Shown piece by piece: positions 1 to 5,590 of a DNA stretch of 5,747 nucleotides (position 1 is the first letter of the stretch; the number at the start of each line of letters is the position of its first letter). The notes beneath the pieces were generated by a model. It saw only the letters and a list, made by a program, of their open reading frames with translations, was not told the DNA's origin and searched no databases. The DNA is taken from the NCBI GenBank assembly GCA_023818865.1, contig JAMWDF010000067.1:1-5747 (forward strand). Reading direction: 5' to 3'. Made by a program: the position numbers and the translations under genes. This DNA is from Candidatus Omnitrophota bacterium. Lineage in GTDB: Bacteria; Ratteibacteria; UBA8468; B48-G9; DSTR01.

Positions 1-478
1 CTGGTTTTACCAGAGAAGCGGCAATTTTAGCCAGAAGTTTATTCGGAGCAATACCGACCGAACAGGTCAGTCCGGTTTTATTGCGGATGGTTTCTTTGAT
101 TTGGCAACCAAGGTGCTCTTTGTCGCCAAAAAGGTGAAGAGTGCTGGAGACATCTATAAAGGCTTCGTCAATGGAATAAATTTCTAATTCTTCACTGAAA
201 AGGGAAAGCAGGGAGAAAATCAGCCGGGAGGTTTCAGCATAGCAGATGGGATTTCCAGGAACCAGAACAGCTTTGGGACACAAAGCCAGGGCTTCTGGGA
301 TACTCATTCCGGAACGCACTCCTAATCGTTTGGCTTCATAGGAAGCCGAAGCCACCACTGTTTTGCTCTGAGGATTACCACAGACCAGGACTGGTCGGCC
401 CCGGAGAAAAGGGTCAATTTTTTGTTCCACCGAAGCAAAGTAGGCGTCCATATCTACGTGGACAATAACGCGTTCCAT
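1..478 (-). CDS. dinB: DNA polymerase IV (Y-family translesion polymerase), N-terminal 159 residues, cut by window edge
   Basis: This is an error-prone, lesion-bypassing DNA polymerase of the Y family, and the reading frame is still open at base 1. The visible part covers the palm and fingers. The first catalytic motif VDMDAYFASVE lies at residues 8-18, with metal-binding D9 and probable steric-gate F14. The fingers segment SYEAKRLGVRSGM is at 46-58. The second catalytic motif YSIDEAFID is at 101-109, with D104 and E105. The segment SVGIAPNKLLAKIAA is at 140-154. Numbering runs one residue ahead of E. coli DinB (D8, D103, E104), so the ATG start fits the family. The start is preceded by AGGAG about 11 bases upstream. 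It is the last visible gene of the lexA operon and is presumably SOS-induced. Thumb, little finger and beta-clamp motif are outside the window. All catalytic residues expected here are intact. Confidence 0.97.
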   Translation of the reverse strand, partial: MERVIVHVDMDAYFASVEQKIDPFLRGRPVLVCGNPQSKTVVASASYEAKRLGVRSGMSIPEALALCPKAVLVPGNPICYAETSRLIFSLLSLFSEELEIYSIDEAFIDVSSTLHLFGDKEHLGCQIKETIRNKTGLTCSVGIAPNKLLAKIAASLVKP

Positions 479-488
479 CGGTTTTATA

Positions 489-494
489 GCTCCT
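489..494 (-). promoter_or_regulatory. ribosome binding site of dinB
   Basis: On the minus strand this reads AGGAGC, 10 bases before the dinB ATG and just after the TAA of the upstream small gene. It supports independent initiation of dinB within the operon mRNA and the chosen ATG. Confidence 0.6.
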
Positions 495-497
495 AAA

Positions 498-743
498 TTA
501 CTGAAGGTGAACCCTCTCCAGATACCAGGAAAGGTCTTCTGGACAGAAGGAAACTTCAAAAACTTCCTGGCCGTTAGAAAGGGCGAAATGGTGAAGGTTT
601 TTCTCTCCCCGGCGGTTTTTCCAGGCGAAGGTAGTTTTGACCACTTCTACCCGGCGTCCCTTCCAGACAAACCAGCAAATTTTCACTTTCCCGCAAGAAA
701 AAATGCTGGCTACTTTAATCGGTTCACTGATTTCAGTAATCAT
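498..743 (-). CDS. small DUF6504-like protein encoded between lexA and dinB
   Basis: An 81-residue protein of unknown function. Its ATG overlaps the lexA TGA in the 4-base ATGA arrangement, which implies translational coupling to lexA, and dinB starts 19 bases beyond its TAA. The placement argues strongly for a real gene. Visible features are a short N-terminal strand with EPIKV (residues 7-11), a WFVWKGRR segment (24-31), EVVKTTFAW (33-41), HHFALSNGQ (51-59) and a C-terminal W73-Y74-L75 followed by ERV. This series of short beta strands with spaced tryptophans resembles, from memory, the DUF6504 family, small proteins often encoded beside Y-family polymerase genes, especially in actinobacteria. 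The assignment was not searched. No signal peptide, membrane segment or metal motif is seen. Its role is unknown; co-expression suggests a part in translesion synthesis or the SOS response. GGAAG six bases before the ATG may serve as its binding site. Confidence 0.78.
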   Translation of the reverse strand: MITEISEPIKVASIFSCGKVKICWFVWKGRRVEVVKTTFAWKNRRGEKNLHHFALSNGQEVFEVSFCPEDLSWYLERVHLQ

Positions 744-1339
744 CGTATCTTCCGGAATACTCCCACCACTTTTCCTATTAACCGAAAATTTTCTTTCACT
801 CTGATGGGCTGATAGGCAGGGTGGGCGGGCCTTAATTCAACGCCTGTTCGGGTGCGGAAAAAGAATTTGACGGTACAATCATCGTTAACCAACGCCACGA
901 CAATATCACCATTATTGACTGAAGTGGTTTGATGGACAATCACATAATCACCATCCAGAATCCCTGCCTCTTTCATGCTTTCTCCCTTTACCTTGAGAGC
1001 AAAAGTCTTACCCGGAGTGCTCAGATATTCCTCCAGGGATAAATGACCTTCAATGTTCTCTTCTTCCAGTAAGGGTTGGCCGGCTGGTACCCTACCCAGG
1101 ATAGGCAGGGAAAACGGTTGCTGGGTTTTTTCTTTCAAGATAATGCCTCGAGAAATCTTCTCTACCCTTTTCAGGTAGTCTTTCCTTTCCAGAGCCTGTA
1201 GGTGCCCCTTAACTGCCTGAGGACTGGCAAAAGAAAAATGGGTCATGATTTCAGCCAACGTAGGTGCATAATGATGTTCAGAAATAAATCCCTGGATAAA
1301 AGTAAGGATTTCTTTTTGCCGCTCGGTTAATTCCTGCAT
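740..1339 (-). CDS. lexA: LexA repressor, self-cleaving SOS regulator
   Basis: Transcriptional repressor of the SOS regulon, inactivated by RecA-stimulated self-cleavage. At 199 residues it is of normal LexA length. The N-terminal winged helix spans about residues 1-70, beginning with LTERQKEILTFI (4-15), with a probable recognition helix SPQAVKGHLQAL (39-50) and SRGIIL wing end (63-68). The cleavage site is A86-G87 in GRVPAGQP; the residue before the Ala-Gly pair is proline, where VAAG is common. The catalytic dyad is S121 in VKGESM and K158 in CTVKFFF, so the protease should be active. It is the first gene of the lexA, small gene, dinB operon. Its promoter carries a palindrome at the start point, consistent with autoregulation. 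The ATG start has AGGGGG five bases upstream. The recognition helix looks like neither the textbook E. coli nor the Bacillus sequence, so the operator may differ too. Confidence 0.97.
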   Translation of the reverse strand: MQELTERQKEILTFIQGFISEHHYAPTLAEIMTHFSFASPQAVKGHLQALERKDYLKRVEKISRGIILKEKTQQPFSLPILGRVPAGQPLLEEENIEGHLSLEEYLSTPGKTFALKVKGESMKEAGILDGDYVIVHQTTSVNNGDIVVALVNDDCTVKFFFRTRTGVELRPAHPAYQPIRVKENFRLIGKVVGVFRKIR

Positions 1340-1344
1340 AATTG

Positions 1345-1350
1345 CCCCCT
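1345..1350 (-). promoter_or_regulatory. ribosome binding site of lexA
   Basis: The minus strand reads AGGGGG, five bases before the lexA ATG. It supports the ATG at 1339. The predicted leader from the start point near 1356 is only about 16 bases long. Confidence 0.65.
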
Positions 1351-1364
1351 ATTGTGTACATAAT
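1351..1364. promoter_or_regulatory. candidate LexA operator (palindrome at the lexA start point)
   Basis: The 14-base element ATTGTGTACATAAT is an inverted repeat centred between 1357 and 1358, with six of seven base pairs symmetric; only the pair 1354/1361 breaks the symmetry. It covers the predicted lexA transcription start and the downstream edge of the -10 box, a classic position for an autorepressor. It does not match the E. coli box (CTGT-N8-ACAG) or the Bacillus box (GAAC-N4-GTTC). Assignment to LexA is inferred from position and symmetry only. Confidence 0.45.
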
Positions 1365-1391
1365 TATACTGTAAATTTTTATACCTGTCAA
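1363..1391 (-). promoter_or_regulatory. lexA operon promoter, consensus sigma-70 type
   Basis: On the minus strand the -35 box is TTGACA (1391-1386) and the -10 box is TATAAT (1368-1363), separated by exactly 17 bases. Both hexamers match the housekeeping consensus in full. Transcription should start near 1356 and run into lexA. Such a strong promoter fits a gene held down by its own repressor. Confidence 0.87.
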
Positions 1392-1394
1392 CAG

Positions 1395-1423
1395 TTGCTG
1401 AGTTTGGTTAAAAAAGGTATAAT
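1395..1423 (+). promoter_or_regulatory. divergent promoter for the histidine kinase operon
   Basis: The -35 box TTGCTG (1395-1400) is followed after 17 bases by a perfect -10 box TATAAT (1418-1423). The -35 box keeps only the TTG of the consensus, so the promoter may be moderate or activator-dependent. It stands back to back with the lexA -35 box, three bases apart. The predicted start point falls at about 1430, which is also the first base of the GTG start codon. Confidence 0.6.
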
Positions 1424-1429
1424 GTTCAT

Positions 1430-2671
1430 GTGAAAAAACCCCAGCCGGACCTTCTTTTTCTCCAGCAACGCCTGGCTACTCTTCAGAGGGTTTCCTCTTT
1501 CGTCCTATATATTCCTAACCTCCACCACCTCTTAGAATTAATTATGGAGGAAAGTAAAGACATTCTGAATGCAGAAGCCAGTTCCCTTCTCCTTTATGAT
1601 CCGAAAAAGAAAGCCCTTTTTTTTGAGGTGGCGCGGGGAGCAAAAGGAGACAAGGTGAAGCGTCTCAGGTTGAAGTTGGGTCAAGGTATTGCCGGGCTGT
1701 GCGCTCAGGAAAGAAGGGTGGTCAATGTGCCTGATGTTAGAAAGAACAGTCATTTTTATGCTCTGGCGGATCGGAAAAGTCACTTCCAGACAAAAAGTAT
1801 TCTGGCGGTTCCCCTCCTCTGGAAAAGGAAACTGCTCGGGGTGTTGGAAGTCTTAAATAAACGCGGGGAGAAGGCATTTGATTCTTCTGATGAGGAGCTG
1901 ATGGAAATCATTGCCAGTCAGGCTGCTTTGGCCATAGAAAATGCCTATCTTTACCGGGAGAACCTGAGGAAGGCGCATTTTTCCGGGGTGGGACAAACCA
2001 TGCTTTCTCTCTCTCACGATATCAAGAACATTCTGAACGGGTTGATGGGCGGGATGTCGCTGGTGGATGAGGGGATGAAGAGGGGAGAAAAAGAAAATTT
2101 AGAGGTTGGCTGGAACATGGTGAAAAGAAATGTGGAACGCATATCCGATTTGATTCTGGATATGCTCAATTTTACTACCAGGAAAAAGCCATTGTACCAG
2201 AAGGTGAATCTGCCAGATTTTCTTGAGAGTGTTGCCAAGATTTACCAGGAACGGGTCAAGGAAAAAAATGGTAGTCTCTTGGTGGAAGCAGATACTTCCC
2301 TGACCGATGTTTATTTTGATTACCAGGGGATGGAAAGGGTCTTGGTGAACCTTTTGAGCAACGCCTGGGAAGCCATCCCGGCGTCAGGGGGCAAGATTAT
2401 TTTGAGTTCCCGAAGGGCGGGGGAAAACGGTTGGTTTGAAATTCTAGTGACAGATAATGGCTGCGGTATTCCCCGGGATAAAATCAATAAAGTTTTTGAA
2501 GTTTTTTACACGACGAAAGGACACAAAGGAACCGGGTTAGGTTTGCCGGTGGCTAAAAAGATAGTCGGAGAGCACCGGGGGAAAATAAAAGTTGAATCCA
2601 CTGTTGGTCAGGGAACTACTTTTGTTATCACCTTACCTACTCGTCCGCCTGATGAAACCCCGGATAATTAG
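1430..2671 (+). CDS. soluble GAF-domain sensor histidine kinase
   Basis: A 413-residue sensor kinase of a two-component system, expected to autophosphorylate on histidine and pass the phosphate to a response regulator. A GAF domain occupies about residues 31-175, including LGQGIAG (83-89) and SILAVPLLWKRKLLGVLEVLNK (123-144). The phosphoacceptor H196 lies in SLSHDIKNILNGL (193-205). The ATPase domain follows with an N box around N307-N311, the DNGCGIP motif at 342-348, FEVFYTTK at 356-363 and GTGLGL at 367-372. All catalytic motifs are intact. There is no membrane segment or signal peptide, so it acts in the cytoplasm on an unknown ligand or redox cue. GTG 1430 is the only reasonable start: an in-frame TAA sits at 1409 and the next Met (39) would truncate the GAF domain. 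No receiver domain or response regulator gene is in the window. The next gene overlaps its end by 20 bases. Confidence 0.94.
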   Translation: MKKPQPDLLFLQQRLATLQRVSSFVLYIPNLHHLLELIMEESKDILNAEASSLLLYDPKKKALFFEVARGAKGDKVKRLRLKLGQGIAGLCAQERRVVNVPDVRKNSHFYALADRKSHFQTKSILAVPLLWKRKLLGVLEVLNKRGEKAFDSSDEELMEIIASQAALAIENAYLYRENLRKAHFSGVGQTMLSLSHDIKNILNGLMGGMSLVDEGMKRGEKENLEVGWNMVKRNVERISDLILDMLNFTTRKKPLYQKVNLPDFLESVAKIYQERVKEKNGSLLVEADTSLTDVYFDYQGMERVLVNLLSNAWEAIPASGGKIILSSRRAGENGWFEILVTDNGCGIPRDKINKVFEVFYTTKGHKGTGLGLPVAKKIVGEHRGKIKVESTVGQGTTFVITLPTRPPDETPDN

Positions 2672-4517
2672 AAAACTTAGATGGACTCTCCTTCCTGGGC
2701 CATTTCTTATAGGCCTGGTCATTTTTTCCCTTTACCGTCTGCCTACCTGGCGGCGATTTGAACTGATTTCCTATGACTGGCGGATGAAAAAATCAGTGGA
2801 GAAAAAGGTAAGCGGGCAGGTGGTCATTGTCTTTATCGGGGATGAAACCTTGAAGTTATTGGGTCAGTGGCCACTTCCCCGGTACTGGTATGCTTCTCTT
2901 ACTGGGATTCTGAAGGAGTGGGGAGCCAGAGTGATCGCCTATGATATTCTTTTCCTGGAAGAATCAGGAGACAAAGTAGCCGACCGGGAGTTAGGCCGGG
3001 TGGTAAGTGAGGCGGGGAATGTAATCTATGGGTGCTATTTTGAAGGGAAATTAGCGGTGAAAGAAGGGATGATTTCAGGAGAGAAACTTCTGGAAGCCCC
3101 TGTGTCCCTTGGGAAACCAACGGCTACTGGCTGTGTAAATGTCCCTACTGATGAAGATGGAGTTACCAGACGTTATCCTTTATTCATCAGTTATCAAGGG
3201 AAACTAATTCCCTCACTGGGGCTGGCTGCTCTTATCAATTACTACCAGTTACCTGGGGCAGCGATTAAGAGACTGAAAGGCGGCTACATTGCCTTGACTG
3301 TGAAAGACCAGGAGCGTCGGCTGCCGGTAGATGAGAGCGGGTCGGTTTGGTTAAACATCTATCCAGAGTTAAACCTCTTTCCCCATTATGCGATGGTTCA
3401 GGTGCTTCAGTCCTACCGTCTTTGGAGCCAGGGCAAGACGCCTTTAATTTCGCCAGAGGTTTTTGCTGATAAGATAGTGGTGGTGGCCCATACAGCGGCC
3501 GGGACAACCGATGTCGGACCAGTGGCGGGTCAGGAAAGATACTTGAAGGCAGGGCTCCACGCCAGTTTCTTGGAAAATTTCTTTCAGGATGATTTCATTC
3601 AGCCGACCTCAAGAGCGGTTTGCCTTCTTCTGCCGGTGGCTGGGGCGATAATGGCTGGGTTGACTGGGGTGATTTTCCCTCCAGCGGTGGGTTTTTTATT
3701 CATCTTTTTGTTTGGCTGCCTGTTTGTCTGGGTCGTTTTCTGGCTTTTTACCACTTATAATCTGTGGGTGGAGATGATGCCTTCGCTGACCGGTCTTTTT
3801 GTTACTACCCTGAGCACTAGCCTTTCTCAATTTATCCTGGAGAGACGGGAGAAGAATAGACTACGGTCAATTTTCCAGAGATATATTGCTCCTGGAGTGA
3901 TGGAGAAGCTTCTCGGTGATCCTTCGGAGATACCGTTAGGCGGAGAACGGAGGTTACTGACCATTCTTTTTGCTGATGTTCGGGGTTTCACCTCTTTGGC
4001 GGAAAAAATATCTCCAGAGGAGGCGGTGGAATTACTCAATCGGCTTTTTGCTGTTTTGGAGGAGGTAATTTTTTCTCATGGGGGCACACTGGATAAGTTT
4101 ATTGGTGATGCGGTAATGGCTATCTATGGCGCGCCGATAGACCAAATTGACCATGCCCAGCAGGCAGTCCTTTCAGCGGTGGAAATGATAAATAAATTGA
4201 AAGAAGAAAAGGATCAACTGCAGGTGAGGATAGGTATAGGCATTCATACCGGTCCAGCGGTCGTGGGCAATATCGGCAGTCTGCGGAGAATGGACTATAC
4301 CGCCATTGGTGACGCAGTCAACTTGGCAGCGCGGATTCAGGACCTGGCGCCGGCCGGCGAGATTTTTATCAGTGAAGACACTTACACCCGGGTCAAGGAG
4401 ATAGTAAACTGTCAATTGATTGGAACGGTCCAGGTGAAAGGAAGGAAAGAAGCAGTGAGAGTATATCGAGTAATGGTGAATCAAGACAGCGCAAGAGCGC
4501 AAGGAGGACTGTTATGA
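2652..4517 (+). CDS. CHASE2-domain membrane adenylate cyclase (class III)
   Basis: A 621-residue membrane enzyme predicted to make cyclic AMP from ATP. One membrane helix (about 11-30) precedes an extracytoplasmic CHASE2 sensor (about 34-320, with FELISYDWRMK at 36-46 and DEDGVTRRYPL at 167-177). Three hydrophobic helices follow at about 322-342, 344-369 and 371-396. The cytoplasmic cyclase domain covers roughly 434-606. Metal ligands are D442 in FADVRGFT and D486 in DKFIGDAVMAIYG. K482 and T550 sit at the adenine-recognition positions, and N557 and R561 in VNLAARI are the transition-state pair. Lys with Thr points to an adenylate cyclase of the class IIIb type. The ATG at 2652 overlaps the kinase gene by 20 bases and lacks a clear ribosome binding site, suggesting coupling. 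A longer frame from TTG 2592 is open, but it adds residues read from the conserved kinase region out of frame, so it is less likely. The stop overlaps the next ATG (ATGA). Confidence 0.95.
   Translation: MKPRIIRKLRWTLLPGPFLIGLVIFSLYRLPTWRRFELISYDWRMKKSVEKKVSGQVVIVFIGDETLKLLGQWPLPRYWYASLTGILKEWGARVIAYDILFLEESGDKVADRELGRVVSEAGNVIYGCYFEGKLAVKEGMISGEKLLEAPVSLGKPTATGCVNVPTDEDGVTRRYPLFISYQGKLIPSLGLAALINYYQLPGAAIKRLKGGYIALTVKDQERRLPVDESGSVWLNIYPELNLFPHYAMVQVLQSYRLWSQGKTPLISPEVFADKIVVVAHTAAGTTDVGPVAGQERYLKAGLHASFLENFFQDDFIQPTSRAVCLLLPVAGAIMAGLTGVIFPPAVGFLFIFLFGCLFVWVVFWLFTTYNLWVEMMPSLTGLFVTTLSTSLSQFILERREKNRLRSIFQRYIAPGVMEKLLGDPSEIPLGGERRLLTILFADVRGFTSLAEKISPEEAVELLNRLFAVLEEVIFSHGGTLDKFIGDAVMAIYGAPIDQIDHAQQAVLSAVEMINKLKEEKDQLQVRIGIGIHTGPAVVGNIGSLRRMDYTAIGDAVNLAARIQDLAPAGEIFISEDTYTRVKEIVNCQLIGTVQVKGRKEAVRVYRVMVNQDSARAQGGLL
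4501..4507 (+). promoter_or_regulatory. strong ribosome binding site of the FecR/pseudopilin-domain gene
   Basis: AAGGAGG lies six bases before the ATG at 4514, inside the last codons of the cyclase gene. It is the strongest ribosome binding site in the right-hand operon, so the exported protein may be made in greater amount than the cyclase. Confidence 0.82.
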
Positions 4518-5590
4518 ACAAGAGAAAGTTTATCGCTATTTTGAGTGTCGTTATCGCCGGCTTGCTTTGGGCTGAGGAAAGACCAGTCATCAGTCTAGTC
4601 AGTAAGAAGGGAAATGTGGCGGGTTGGAATGCCTCTGACCGTCGGTGGGAGGAGATAGCCGCCAAGAGTCAGTTGGCGGTAGGGAGTTATTTGAAAACAG
4701 GCAAGGAGTCTGAGGCAGTTATATCTTTCGGGAAGAAAGCGGTAGTTACCCTGGGTAGCGAAACTCTTATTAAAATCAGGCTGGTCCTTTTTGAACAGGA
4801 GAACCTGAAGCATCTTCAACTGGAATCGCGGCGGGGCCGGATCTGGTCAGCTGTGGAAAAACTACCTACTCCAGAAGGAAAGTTTGAGATTGAAACACCC
4901 AATGCTGTTGCTGGGGTAAGAGGTACCGTCTTCTTGGTAAGTTATACTCCTGAAGAGCAGGCATCAAAGATTTCTGTGATTTCCGGAGAAGTCGGGGTTT
5001 CTTCTCGGTTGGTTGAAGGGTATGTGATTTTGAAAGAGAACATGTCTACTGTCGTGGTGGCTAACAAGCCACCCATTTCCCCCCAGGTGTTGGAAGAAAA
5101 GGAACGCCTGGAATGGGAAATGTGGAAACAGCGGATTCCGTTTTCAGAGATTGGCCTGGTCGGGGCCATTGCCGAAATAAATATTCTCCAGACCGAGGAA
5201 GCAGCTAGGAAAATCAGGGAAATGGCCATAGCGACCAAAGGAAGTGCCAAAGTGATGAGGGATTTTGAAAACATTGAGTCAGCAATTTTGCTTTATTATG
5301 CTGACACTAAAAATGTGCCCCGGCGGCTAAGAGATTTGATGGAGAATCCAGGGGTCTCAGGCTGGAAGGGGCCTTATCTTGGTGCAGGCACTAATTTCAT
5401 GGACCCTTATGGCCGGCCATATCAGTACAAGATTATGAAGACACCTAAGGGCAAGGAGTATCTGGAACTTTCCACTTTTGGTCTAATAGGTGCAGCCGGG
5501 GAAACCAGAGGAGAAGAGAAAAAAATAATTTTTGTGGACAGTCTAAGAGAGAAACTTGAAGAAAAACTGACTGGAGCCAGGCAGCCATAA
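4514..5590 (+). CDS. exported FecR-domain protein with a C-terminal GspG (major pseudopilin) domain
   Basis: A 358-residue protein of unknown overall role. Residues 1-20 form a Sec-type signal peptide (K3-R4-K5, then a hydrophobic core, likely cut after A20). A FecR domain covers about 57-165, with VGSYLKTGKESEAVISFG (56-73), RRGRIW (106-111), FEIETPNAVAGVRGTVF (124-140) and ISVISGEVGV (153-162). A charged linker follows (about 190-245). Residues 250-335 resemble the globular domain of GspG, the major pseudopilin of type II secretion: NIESAILLYYAD (253-264), WKGPYL (284-289), DPYGRPYQY (297-305), then LELSTFGLIGAAGE (317-330). The GspG calcium-binding aspartates of the last loop seem to be missing. 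There is no standard prepilin leader or E+5 helix, so it should not enter a pilus through the prepilin peptidase. FecR domains commonly occur beside CHASE2 cyclases, and the ATGA overlap with the cyclase gene supports joint function. Domain calls are by eye; the FecR part is firmer than the GspG part. Confidence 0.9.
   Translation: MNKRKFIAILSVVIAGLLWAEERPVISLVSKKGNVAGWNASDRRWEEIAAKSQLAVGSYLKTGKESEAVISFGKKAVVTLGSETLIKIRLVLFEQENLKHLQLESRRGRIWSAVEKLPTPEGKFEIETPNAVAGVRGTVFLVSYTPEEQASKISVISGEVGVSSRLVEGYVILKENMSTVVVANKPPISPQVLEEKERLEWEMWKQRIPFSEIGLVGAIAEINILQTEEAARKIREMAIATKGSAKVMRDFENIESAILLYYADTKNVPRRLRDLMENPGVSGWKGPYLGAGTNFMDPYGRPYQYKIMKTPKGKEYLELSTFGLIGAAGETRGEEKKIIFVDSLREKLEEKLTGARQP

Noticed and set aside
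507..812. Plus-strand open frame of 101 codons across the small gene and the end of lexA
   Set aside because: It lies opposite two well-supported minus-strand genes and its protein has no recognisable domain.
1385..1394. E. coli-type LexA box at CTGTCAACAG
   Set aside because: The half sites are separated by 2 bases, not 8, and the match is largely explained by the overlapping -35 box TTGACA.
2592..2651. Longer cyclase frame starting at TTG 2592, with GGGGG ten bases upstream
   Set aside because: The added 20 residues are read out of frame through the conserved end of the kinase gene, and the ATG at 2652 leaves a complete first membrane helix and CHASE2 domain.
4173..4502. Minus-strand open frame of 109 codons opposite the cyclase catalytic domain
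   Set aside because: It is antisense to the conserved cyclase motifs and shows no protein family features.
5261..5518. A separate gspG gene hidden at the end of the FecR gene
   Set aside because: The pseudopilin-like domain is in the same continuous frame as the FecR domain, with no internal start, ribosome binding site or prepilin leader ahead of it.
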